Source: Asparagopsis taxiformis
Lineage: Eukaryota > Rhodophyta > Florideophyceae > Bonnemaisoniales > Bonnemaisoniaceae
Assembly: GCA_030407315.1 (NCBI GenBank)
Contig: JALQPE010000303.1
Coordinates: 23,002-87,001, forward strand
Reading direction: 5' to 3'
DNA length: 64,000 nt
Position numbers and translations under genes: made by a program. This document shows positions 41,601 through 49,970 of this stretch, piece after piece (the stretch's first letter is position 1; the number at the start of each line of letters is the position of its first letter). The notes beneath the pieces are model-generated. The model did no database searches and had not been told where the DNA came from. It saw only the letters and a list, made by a program, of their open reading frames with translations.

Positions 41601-41890
41601 AGCGCCAGAAATTGTTCTTCCGTGCCCTGCGCAACCCAAGCGCCAAGGTCCGCGTATGTGAAACCTCCCGGCTTGTCCGTCAAGTCTGCGAAACTTGAGT
41701 GGGCGAATAAATCCAGCAAGAGGCGGAGGAAGTCTTTGCCAGCGAGAGTAGTTTCGCGGGCGGCGCGACCTACGTTTCGACGTGTACCCATGTCACTAGA
41801 ATCCTCCCAAGGGCTAGCGGGTTCGCGCAGAATTGGCACGGTTGCGTCGTCAACGATCGGATTGCTGTTGCGCCTGCGCTTATTCGTCAT
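38693..41890 (-). CDS. DNA amino-methyltransferase fused to a SET domain
   Basis: 1,065 residues, intact. It starts MTNKRRRNSNP, with a basic cluster likely to act in nuclear import. Residues 1-480 are helical with no recognised domain. The methyltransferase starts near 480: motif IV is ILTDPPYNVRRKR at about 505, and the AdoMet-binding motif I, VVDPFSGTFATGKAA, at about 744. Motif IV before motif I is the order of bacterial and phage beta-class N6-adenine/N4-cytosine methyltransferases. A strongly acidic insert of about 50 residues (about 570-620, DEEEDEEEED) lies between them. Residues about 905-1,065 are a SET domain: GRGLFAEQTF, then SAQFINDPRYL in place of the usual NHS motif, then GQELYVHYGTAF. 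The substrates of both halves are unknown. Confidence 0.88.
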   Translation of the reverse strand: MTNKRRRNSNPIVDDATVPILREPASPWEDSSDMGTRRNVGRAARETTLAGKDFLRLLLDLFAHSSFADLTDKPGGFTYADLGAWVAQGTEEQFLALQGRLSMAFSGRSKNAGVEADVAEIVMAEMNVERAKQIVRLALPIAEFSRQDERIGQWVEHCILSGIVPQTFLIGCNMLPSPLQAPQRGEPSAFVLAPPETFEVLMYFQALSIIRNHNKNLPRRRIGDAAEEGNEAARVPAHRKSTNRACYVVQVLYHAWTDVAFAAKFSSFEELMAPYIIFDSSEHWFDVLDEGLFAPMEQKLDLYHDKAPLSHPDGYGGKVETRTSAQHSAFRDLVRKFFDRLQFLIVNPDLYTWPESDRWGALEIYLSSGNPDKLPAYFDTLDEDVMAVLRPAPQAADAEKVPKPVDDTPTRRNTGGRGLVPSTRHTTRLQLGPGRTSLTAQGPSPPSPSPHATEEQESEGQALAKDFLSKMSQYCRVYDVPFEDLVSADESREHVPITGNVQLILTDPPYNVRRKRNDSNSSYDRLTAEDMQASIEVFDELLRPGGHGIVFCSVLQFYEWFHYLETYKGPQSEGPTDAAASDDGSDEEEVTSMNSDSEASQHSGEESADEEEDEEEEDVVRNSVFFVDEVPLLFVRLPGHLYQMPGRKRYQRMNMAEVAIHFWKRGVPFKTGSEMVAYRNHGYMDGTYPAWCNVTINMPAIDSNEMVWRTRSTTGATVRVRAEQKSVALMMELISQHSQPGDIVVDPFSGTFATGKAAMSLPEHRVFVGSDMDKLCVARSLPKLCALMSRVILSNNTDMRVMTEAKQSAEKFLASPSVTMRTQRERRIIEPPPGLPLYQRFPKYIRQYLWQLCPESIASHEHMEKPVHYWPPSLRRWLQTENPRVMRAHDCVAKKLSVRPSLIKHPNAGRGLFAEQTFNVGDEVCAYYGTVVYSDMSKESMRFAYGEGHMAITKETFLMYAIKLYATAEDDENIEHPIWIVPAPFCSAQFINDPRYLRGEDTPAEDTRRMANVEFVENYSSGSTGKKLKAKDLENPKIIVVRAIRDIRPGQELYVHYGTAFRAWN

Positions 41891-42240
41891 AATGGAATGA
41901 GTGGAAATTCGGTACAGGATGGCGACCGCTCGGCGAGACAGTCAAATTTGACGACGTATCTCGTGACGTTTGCACTCTTTCGTGAGGAACACTGGTTGAT
42001 ATCGAACGGAACAGAGTATACGGGTACACAGCACTGGAAAGGTCTTGAAACCCGTAACCGGTGTAGGTAATAAGTTGTGACGGATACGTGGTAGAGAAAA
42101 ATTTTAAAAAGATTGTGATTCCCTGTCTTTGAGTGTTGTACTGCACGGCCGCCATGGCGGCTGTGACTGCAGTCACATAGGTTGTCACAGGTGCATCACG
42201 CTTACCAGGTGAGCGACATCCGGACGGCCACTGGACATGG

Positions 42241-42419
42241 GGATGTCCAGCTCAGATGCATTGCTGGCCAGACCAGAAATTCTACAATTTCGGGCAGAAA
42301 AAATATTGCAAAAAACATCGATTTCGGCGGTCGATTGTGCCGTACGGCACATCCCCATCTCAAAAACATGTTCACATGTGCATGTTTTGAGAATAGCCCA
42401 AATTTGAATTCAAATCAGG
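42241..42419 (-). repeat. Internal copy of the palindrome-rich repeat (copy 1)
   Basis: In reverse orientation relative to 38,218, running from GGATGTCCAGCTCAG to CAAATCAGG. It lacks the outer ACAGCTGTC part. It lies just upstream of the methyltransferase-SET start, so it may be part of its promoter or an operator-like site. Confidence 0.85.
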
Positions 42420-43555
42420 ATGCAGATATTCGTCTTCTAGCATTGTCAGAACACATTCGTATAACCACATTTGGAGAACCTGAGCCCAGAGCTATCGGTT
42501 TTGGCGGGAGCTAAGCCATATCTCATATAATCAGTAACTACTTCCCGCCAGCTGAGTGGTGGAACCCCTGCTATTTCTACCAACGAGACATACGGGGTGT
42601 CAACTCGGCAATCGTATATGATTCGGGTGCTAAATTTATTCAAGAGACGAATGGGCTTCGAAAAGGAGCCCAACAACGTCTTCTTGTGATCCATGGGTAT
42701 AAGACTACTCTATTCTTCTCCAGGCTTCCACCATAGTCTCCTCCACCTCCGTTAATGGAAAGAATATCCGAACCGCACCTCAACATGTTCTTCCTGTGAT
42801 CCATGGGTACTGACATCTCACATGCTCTCCAGGCTTCCACCATAGCCTCCTCCACCTCCGTTAATGGAAAGAATATCCGAACCGCACCTGAACATGTTTT
42901 TCTTCTCATCCATGGGTACTGACATCTCACATGTTCAACATGTGAGACGTCAGTACCGGAGAAGTTCTCCAGGCTTCCTCCGTAACCACCTCCTCCACCT
43001 CCGTCTGTGGGAATCAACACGACATCACCACTGCGTCTTACCTCACATCCACATCTCTCCGGGATGAAAACGGACGGACTACATAGGGTTTGTTCCGCTC
43101 CGTAGACGTTTAGAATCTTGTTAGAAAAAAGTAAACGAAAGAGAACTTCTCTTTCATTGAATGACATCTCGTCCCTGTCGCAATATGTTCCATTTTCAAT
43201 TTCTCGGGTTGCACACCCATCATGGGTGATCAAGGCCTGGATCGAACCCTCCGAGGGTCTTCGATGGATAGGACAGATAGTGGAAGGCTTTTAAGCCTGT
43301 GACCAAGCGGCTATTGATTGGTTGGAGGAAGGAAATTACAGAGGAAATATAGCTGAGTACGGTGCTCGCGATAGCTGTTAGGTTAAAGTCAAATATGTTT
43401 TTCGATTATTTTTCGTACGGAAATGCCTTGGAAAAGACGATGCTTTGTCGTTCTCTTGGAGGGAGTCCGTTGCATTGCACTCAATTCGAGAGCATCGTCA
43501 TGAAGGAGAGGATTCTTTCTGCTTGTTAGAATCGGTTTAGAGCAGATAGCTATTG
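42420..43555. other. Divergent central region with hairpins and tandem repeat
   Basis: No gene supported. CTCCAGGCTTCCACCATAGxCTCC recurs at 42,718 and 42,827 (109-bp period), and again more degenerately at 42,967. A 41-bp hairpin at 42,916-42,956 has 20-bp arms with one mismatch. The mirrored region is 59,531-60,635. Probably holds the divergent promoters for the methyltransferase and ParB genes. Confidence 0.55.
42916..42956. repeat. 41-bp hairpin in the central region
   Basis: Arms GTACTGACATCTCACATGTT and AACATGTGAGACGTCAGTAC around one C, with one mismatch. The counterpart at 60,107-60,147 has the same structure. Confidence 0.8.
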
Positions 43556-43783
43556 CATTGCTGGCCAGCCCAGAAATTGTAGAATTTCGGGCAGCAAAAA
43601 TATTGTAAAAAACCTTGATTTCAGCGGGTCGATTGTGCCGTACGGCACACCCCCATCTCAAAAACATGTTCACATGTGCATGTTTTTGAGAATAGCCCAA
43701 ATTTTAACTCAAATCAGGGTGTCCCCCGGATAAAGGGGTGCTCGCAGCCGCCCCAAAAGCCGTCTAGCTTGACAGCTGTAATT
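43556..43783 (-). repeat. Palindrome-rich repeat with outer end, upstream of the ParB gene
   Basis: In reverse orientation, including the outer part AGCACCCCTTTATCC...ACAGCTGTAATT as in the terminal unit at 38,218. It could mark the original right end of a smaller element (38,218-43,783) holding only the methyltransferase-SET gene, or an internal duplication. Confidence 0.85.
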
Positions 43784-44061
43784 TTAACACATTACACATC
43801 AAGGACACTGCCTGCTTCACGCCACCTCGTCAGGTTTCGAGAGCCCGACTCGGGCCCGTTCCGAACGGACACTCACATCTCGATTGCCTCTCTTGCATTC
43901 CAGCGGTCACGATAGGTCTGTACCTAACAAAATTTCGGTTGCATTGTGTTATTATTTCCAGCGATTGGCGTTCACGACAATTCTTCAACGTGAAACATAC
44001 CATCCACATCACTCCAATACGTCAACGCCAACCATCTCTTTTCCTTTCCAACTCAACAACC

Positions 44062-46593
44062 ATGGCGGATACGCATTTCAGCAGTTTGTTTTCAACGGTT
44101 TGCGGCGATCAAGTGAGCGCGTCAGCGGAGTCGCGCGGACTCAAGCGCGGCGTCGATGTCGACTTGTTTGCGGGCGTGGACGGTGCGGCTGTGCATATTG
44201 GGACGGCTTCGGTGAGCACTGCTGGTGGCGATGTTGGCCTTCCGCGCACGCTGCACAACCACAAGCTGCCGGAAACTGACGAGGCCGACTATATCGTCGT
44301 GCGGAACATTGCGACTAAGGACAAGTTCAAGGACCTCCCGTTCCCGTACATGTTTGATGGCGCCGAGGGACCGCCGGAGACGATGGGTGGAGCATACGCT
44401 GCGGCGTTTTACCCTTGGGATACTCGGATGATGCGCCCCGCTGCGGAGGATGGCCCTAGCGACATTCGTACCCCTGCTGCAGCGTCAAACTTCAACGCAG
44501 CGACGAACCAGGCCAGCTCGGGACGGATGCCCAGTACCGGTCCAGCAGGCGAAATCACTGGTTCGGGGGGTACGAAGCATCCAGCACGCTCCACTCCGGT
44601 TTCGGGAGGCACGAAGCGCCCTGCTCGCTCTGCCAGAGCCTCCAGTGGAGGCACGAAGCACCCTGCTCGCTCCAACGTCACCGAAGCTACTACGCAGGAC
44701 GTAACCGAGGTGGACGACGAACCGGAGGTGGCGGAGAGCATTCGTGAGCAGCAGGGGACGCAAATTACGGTGCCCAAGTTTGTGACGTCGGATTACGTCG
44801 GAGAAGGAGCGACTGTGTTGGTGAGGCAGCTAGTGGAACCGGCCGTGACCCTTCGGGATGTGAAAGAAGACCACGTGGAGGACCTGCGCAACAATATGTT
44901 GGCTGTGGGGTATGTGAGCTCTTCGCGTATCACTGTGACGGTGCTGAGGTCGCAGAACACGCATCTGCCCGCCGCCACGCGTCTGTTCCAGAATGGCAAA
45001 TTCCATGCCAATGCGAACGTGACCGTGATCGACGGACTGCATCGTCTCAATGCTATGCATAGCATTGCGGATGACTTCACGCGCCTCACCCGTATGCACA
45101 GAACCAAGCTGCCACAGGAGGCAAACCGCTTGCGCTGGGTTACTCAGCCTCTGGATGTGTACTACCTTCGCCGCAAGGACGACAGTGATCTTCAGCCTCA
45201 TGAGATCATCCACAAGAGTGCAGAGTCGAACCATACGACTGGGACGCAACTGACGGAGCGCTCCCTGGTTCGAATCTTGTCGTCCATCCAGCAGTTCATC
45301 CGTACGATTGCTGTTGCAAATAACGTGGAAAACGCTGGCGACTTGCGTGAGTCTGATGTCATCCGAACATTGTTCGAGGCGCAGTTCATGGGGATGATGA
45401 ATTCAACGAACACGGCCCGGCGGTGGACGCGTTTGGCTATAGCAACGCTGAAGCATCCTGTTCTCGACGAAGTGTTGCGTGAGCTGAACAATTCCGAGCG
45501 CCGCAACGAGATTGGGATAACGCACCTGGACCACAAGATAGTGCGCGAGTTGCTGGAAGAAAACTTTGTCTTCGTCTTTCGTGGTCTTTCGGAGTACTTG
45601 AACCCTGCTCATGGTGGACGTCCGGATGGACGCTTTGACGTGAACGACTTCTATACATACGTCCGTCGCGTGACTGCAATAGCAAATTCTCTGTACGCTG
45701 CGTATGGGCGCCCAAAGAGTATTATGCGCAAGTCATTTCTGAGCACAGAGATGGCAATTGGGTCGGTTAAGCAGCCGAAGGAGTTGCAATGGCATCTCAC
45801 CAATGCCATTGCAATGTATAGAGGGGACTACCGGAGCAGTGAGGTTCGAATGCGACGGAGAACCACGCGTTTACAGGATTTGGAAACGAACTTGAAAGAG
45901 TTTTTCAATCCGACATTGAAGAAGAAGACTAAGGCTCGACGCAAACGCCGCCCTTCTGCTGCCAATGTGAGACTCACTCACAAGAAGCAGCGAAATGTCG
46001 AACAGGAGCCTGCTTCGCATGGCATCCGCCGCCGTTCACAGCGACTTCGCTCGACGGGGAGCACACGCCTCGAGGAAGAAGAGACGGTTGTGGTACAACA
46101 ATCCGCCGGGGAAGAAGAGCAGGCCAATGTTGATAAACCCACCGATCAACAACAAGCCACTGTTTCCGGTGATGAGGGTGACGAAGACTCCGCCCGTTCC
46201 CCCGATTCTGCCGTTGAGATTGTCCCCCAAGATAATCAACGTGCTGGTGCGACTCCCTCCAACCAAGAATCTGTCCATACCGCTTCGGACGAGGAAGACA
46301 AACAGGGTGCAGACGAGGGCCAAGTCGAAAGCAAGGGGGTCCGCGAAGTGACAATTACATTCACTGTTCCGGAAGGAGTGGAAGTCGATGAAGACGGTTA
46401 CATCGTTCGTGACTCTCCTTCTGAAGACGACCTCCTGTTCGACGACCGTATGCCATCTCTTCCTGATGATTTCGAAGTCAAAGACCGAGCCGAAGGGCAT
46501 CATCTGGCGCAGCGTCCCGCGGACATCATCGCATCGGTGAGGGTTGGCTGTCTGCCCCCGATTGGGCTCAGGTTGTTATTGGAGAGTGTGTAA
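44062..46593 (+). CDS. ParB/sulfiredoxin-like domain protein of the element
   Basis: 843 residues from the ATG in AACAACCATGGCG, chosen over an upstream in-frame ATG at 43,939 because of its strong context. Residues about 168-206 hold three near-repeats of SGGTKHPARS. Residues about 240-400 contain a ParB/Srx-like domain with VIDGLHRLNAMHSI, matching the D-G-x-H-R-x-x-A signature of ParB-type DNA-binding/nuclease domains, preceded by the family's LxxLxxx-type helix (VEDLRNNMLAVG). A helical middle is followed by a basic cluster (KKKTKARRKRRPS, about 620) and a long acidic tail. It is divergent from the methyltransferase-SET gene and followed in the same frame, after one TAA, by the dioxygenase gene. 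Such ParB-methyltransferase pairs are common in phages. Confidence 0.8.
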   Translation: MADTHFSSLFSTVCGDQVSASAESRGLKRGVDVDLFAGVDGAAVHIGTASVSTAGGDVGLPRTLHNHKLPETDEADYIVVRNIATKDKFKDLPFPYMFDGAEGPPETMGGAYAAAFYPWDTRMMRPAAEDGPSDIRTPAAASNFNAATNQASSGRMPSTGPAGEITGSGGTKHPARSTPVSGGTKRPARSARASSGGTKHPARSNVTEATTQDVTEVDDEPEVAESIREQQGTQITVPKFVTSDYVGEGATVLVRQLVEPAVTLRDVKEDHVEDLRNNMLAVGYVSSSRITVTVLRSQNTHLPAATRLFQNGKFHANANVTVIDGLHRLNAMHSIADDFTRLTRMHRTKLPQEANRLRWVTQPLDVYYLRRKDDSDLQPHEIIHKSAESNHTTGTQLTERSLVRILSSIQQFIRTIAVANNVENAGDLRESDVIRTLFEAQFMGMMNSTNTARRWTRLAIATLKHPVLDEVLRELNNSERRNEIGITHLDHKIVRELLEENFVFVFRGLSEYLNPAHGGRPDGRFDVNDFYTYVRRVTAIANSLYAAYGRPKSIMRKSFLSTEMAIGSVKQPKELQWHLTNAIAMYRGDYRSSEVRMRRRTTRLQDLETNLKEFFNPTLKKKTKARRKRRPSAANVRLTHKKQRNVEQEPASHGIRRRSQRLRSTGSTRLEEEETVVVQQSAGEEEQANVDKPTDQQQATVSGDEGDEDSARSPDSAVEIVPQDNQRAGATPSNQESVHTASDEEDKQGADEGQVESKGVREVTITFTVPEGVEVDEDGYIVRDSPSEDDLLFDDRMPSLPDDFEVKDRAEGHHLAQRPADIIASVRVGCLPPIGLRLLLESV

Positions 46594-47632
46594 ATCGATG
46601 AAGCGGGCAGGGAGGTGAGATATTTGAAGAAAGTGGCAATAGACCCTGTGTTCGAGGGGCTGCATATTCCGGAAGAACATCGGGCTCGTGTGCTATTTGA
46701 AATCGATCACGTCTATCCGATGTTCTTCGCAGCGTGGAAGATGGCTGCCAAGGCGATGTGTGAGCCTACATCGACGTTTATACCCTCGACGCTGGACTTC
46801 GCCCAGGTTGCGCGAATGTCTACAAGCTGGAAGGATTCGTATGAGGCCGGCACTGGTATGGCGTACTTCCACAATTGCCGAACGGAAATTAACGAGCGAG
46901 GGTATACGGTGATGCACAATTTCGCGGATGCAACCTATCTCGATACGTCGGACAAGTTCCCATTCGACTTGGGTCCCATGGAAGAAATTCCTAACCAGGA
47001 ATTGTTTCGGTACTTTTTGGGAACGTGGGAGGGGGAGGAGGTGCACAAGGACCCTGGAAACCGGCAGCTGTGGAGTCCCATTGTCAATACAGGGGATGAT
47101 GAAACAGATGAGAAGAACCGGAATGAGGGGAGGGCTCGCTTCACGTCTACGCGCCACTGCCTGGTTGACTATGCCGAGAACGACGAGACGCATATCGATC
47201 GGTTCAAGTTTGTGACGCGGTGAGCCCTGCTGGATGTGTGGTTGGGAATCCTTGTCCGGCTGATAGGGCTGGAGGAGTGCGGTTTACCGGGAGAAAAACT
47301 TGTCATGCCAGCATCTGGGGGACGGTTTTTGATAACGGGAAAGGGGTGTCCTCGGCAGGTCCCACACAATGATTTCCCTGTTCCTCCTCGCAAGCGCAAA
47401 GATCAACTTCCGGGTTACTTTTTTATTGCCAGCGGAGATGACCCATTCCCTATTTGGGTGTGTCCAGGGTCCCACAAGTATGTATTTTCCAAAAGCGCTG
47501 GAATTAGATATGTACGCCAAGACGATGAAGCTGAAGAAGGTAATCGTTCCGCCACGTTCAGTCTTCATCGGTCACGGCCATGTACAACATGCCGGGGCAG
47601 AGCATGTCGACAGAGTTGTGTCACACACACTA
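46594..47632 (+). pseudogene. 2-oxoglutarate/Fe(II) dioxygenase-like gene, 3' end cut off
   Basis: The frame continues from the ParB ORF after a single TAA (46,591). The first segment, to a TGA at 47,221, has an N-terminal region with INERGYTVMHNFAD. The same frame then goes on with GCPRQVPHNDFPVPP, holding an H-x-D iron-ligand pair, and WVCPGSHKYV. After a one-base shift near 47,485 it reads VPPRSVFIGHGHVQHAGAEH, a likely distal-His strand. CACTA element 2 starts at 47,633, removing the C-terminus including the RYHTYF segment seen in copy 2. Both stops are present in copy 2 as well. The fold resembles PhyH-type dioxygenases; the substrate is unknown, and a role in removing DNA or histone methylation is only inferred. 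Confidence 0.6.
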
Positions 47633-47635
47633 CGG

Positions 47636-48180
47636 TGTTGAAAAGGGGGCCTCAGACAGTACGGTGAGACAGTGATTTTTACTGTCTGAGACAGTAAAAA
47701 TCACTATGCGGCAAATGAAAATTAATGCCACACTTGGAGACAGTGATTTGCACTGTCTGGCAGACAGTAAAAAAACACTGTCTCACCGTACTGTCTGAGG
47801 AAGTGAATGGAGACAGTAAAAATTAATGATTTATTCAATAGTTGGATATGATGTAATTTACTGTACTGGGCAGTGTTGGCAGATAGTGTTTTGTATTGGC
47901 CAAGGCAACATGGCCGGATAGTGAAATACGCTGCCTGGGACAATAGATGGAACCAACACGGTGCACTGTCCTGGGCAGTACCTGGAGATAGTGATTTTCA
48001 CTGTCCTGGGCAGTACCTGTAGACAGTACTTTGTGCTGCCCTGGGCAGTACCTGTAGACAGTATTTCGTGCTGCCCTGGGCAGCACCTGTAGACAGTACT
48101 TTGTGCTGCCCTGGGCAGCACCTGTAGACAGTACTTTCTGCTGCCCTGGGCAGCACCTGGAGACAGTAAAAGTAGTGTCC
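47636..48180. repeat. Subterminal repeats of element 2, right copy
   Basis: Same palindromic motifs as 5,531-6,447, but with only six of the 35-bp units (47,965-48,170). Confidence 0.85.
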
Positions 48181-49970
48181 TGATATAGTAAAATTCGGTG
48201 TCTGGGAGTAGTGGATGAGATGGAGCGTCACGCTGTCGTGGGCATCTTTTTGGGGTAGAGGGAGGCAGTTCTAGCGCTATGAGGATGGGGCATGGACGGT
48301 ATTCATATGGGAATGGACAGAATAGTACGGCTAGGAATTTTTATTTCGTAGTGACTATGAGCTAGCGAGAGGTATACGCGGTAGGATAGGTAGCAATCTA
48401 AGAGGGTGCGATATGGGAAGCTTCACTCTGGATTTGTTTATTTGCGCAGGCTACATTGAGAATAAATCCCTATGTTAAAAATGCTACTACAACTAACACT
48501 ATTCCGACGAGTAAAACTAAAACTACTAGAAAAGTCTACAAATCTATCAACTGATTGAGCTGCATGAATAAGCTAGGAAATGAAGAGAAGAAGAAAAATG
48601 ATGTAGAGAAAGGAAACAAGTTAGTGACGTTGAATTGGAGAGGGAAATTGATGGTGATTAGGAGACTAACGTACCTTAACAAATACCATTGCATCCCAAA
48701 TTGAGATATGTACTCAAAGGCAGAGCAGAAAAGAAAAGTATTGGAGAAGTGGTAAGAGAGAAAGATAAATGAAAGTAGAAGTGGAACACTCACCGACTGG
48801 AAACCTGAGAAAGAGAAAACGAATAGAAAACTGGGTTAGTGGCGTGAGTTGTGGAAACGTACCATCATGGTTCATATCCGTTAGAGACAAAGCAACAACT
48901 TTGGCTTTGGAAGCAGTATTGATGATCTACAACTTACGCTCTGGAAGCAGTATAGATGATCTATACTGCTTCTACAGCAAAAGTTGTTGCTTTCTTTCCG
49001 ACGGATATGAAGATGGAAACAGGGATTTCCAGAATCTGTCGTTTAAGTAGCACTCTGCTGGCGGAAATGACGTGTAGGAGAACAATAGAGGAATGAATTT
49101 GAAACGGAGCGGTGCGATGGGAGGCCCAGAAAAACGATGCCTAGGGTGCGAATTACGCTTTGAAGCACATGACCTGGCAGAACAGGCGCAAAATTATTGT
49201 ATCTTCTACCGCCTTCTCTAGTCTATAATGAAGTCATCACTACAGAAATATAGGATAAACACTAGCATATGGGGCCTAAAGAAAAGGGTGAGGCGAGGAG
49301 TAGGAAAAATGGCGCACTTTCCTGGACGAGGAGTCCGCGCTTCCAGTGATGATTTGGACGGTATATATCGATGACGTCATTGCATGCTCTGAGCACACTT
49401 GGCAGGCAGTCAAAGCGGGCCACATGGATGTGGGCGGCTAGGAAACAGCAGTGTGGGAGAAATTTTATAATTTTCATGTTGCAAGCGAGCAGTGGATCTG
49501 CATTGCAATATATAAATTTATGCTAATTTAAGATATCACACCGAGTACGATTCAACGAGAGATTGTGCTTTCAACTTGTAAATAGGGCCGAAAATGGTAG
49601 AGTATACGAGTAGGAAGTACGTGTATGAGAAAATCAGATTCAGTATTAGTGCCTAGAGAATCACCGCAAAATAAACGGCCGTTTTCCGGAAATGGATACA
49701 TCTTGGCTGGGTTTGTGGTTAGGGAATGCGATACAAGATAGCAAAACGATGTTGAGTCCGGATGAAATAGCAATCAATGTGCATAAAGCAATGAGCATAG
49801 GGCAAAGCATTGTGGTGAACCAGTTCATTGGATCGAATGAAAGCCTGGAAAGGTTTCGTAACGGTTAAAAGTGGTAGTACTGTATTGAGATAGTAGTCAT
49901 ATCGTAGAAGTTTAGAGTTGTATTCTATGCAAAAAAACTGAGCGAAGAAGAAAAGAACAAAAACATCAAG
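48181..49970. other. Noncoding 5' region of element 2, right copy
   Basis: The inverted equivalent of 3,740-5,530. It contains the foldback at 48,871-49,011 and the conserved splice-like sites on the minus strand (CTCACCGACTGGAAACCTGAGAAAG near 48,788). The transposase promoter presumably lies near 49,900. Confidence 0.5.
48871..49011. repeat. Foldback upstream of the transposase, right copy
   Basis: The same 62-bp-arm hairpin as 4,696-4,836. Its apical part contains a perfect 29-bp palindrome with 14-bp arms (GAAGCAGTATAGAT-G-ATCTATACTGCTTC). Confidence 0.75.

Larger units (their letters stand above)
38218..47632. mobile_element. Methyltransferase-SET / ParB / dioxygenase element, copy 1
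   Basis: It begins AATTACAGCTGTC at 38,218 with a palindrome-rich terminal repeat. It contains the methyltransferase-SET gene (minus), a 2.2-kb divergent centre with two more copies of the terminal repeat in opposite orientation, the ParB-like gene and the dioxygenase gene (plus). The right end is missing because CACTA element 2 is inserted at 47,633. The uninterrupted sequence in copy 2 (55,447 downward) shows the precise insertion point. Copy 1 equals copy 2 in inverted orientation, with coordinates summing to about 103,050-103,080. No conventional transposase is recognisable. Confidence 0.75.

Noticed and set aside
38693..46593. Prophage or bacterial contamination, suggested by ParB plus methyltransferase
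   Set aside because: The SET domain, nuclear-type basic clusters, acidic low-complexity tails, repeat-rich flanks and CACTA insertion place it in eukaryotic DNA.
47219..47265. 47-nt intron GTGAGC...CTGATAG removing the TGA at 47,221
   Set aside because: Splicing would change frame away from the H-x-D core, which is already in frame with the upstream part. Kept only as a possibility.
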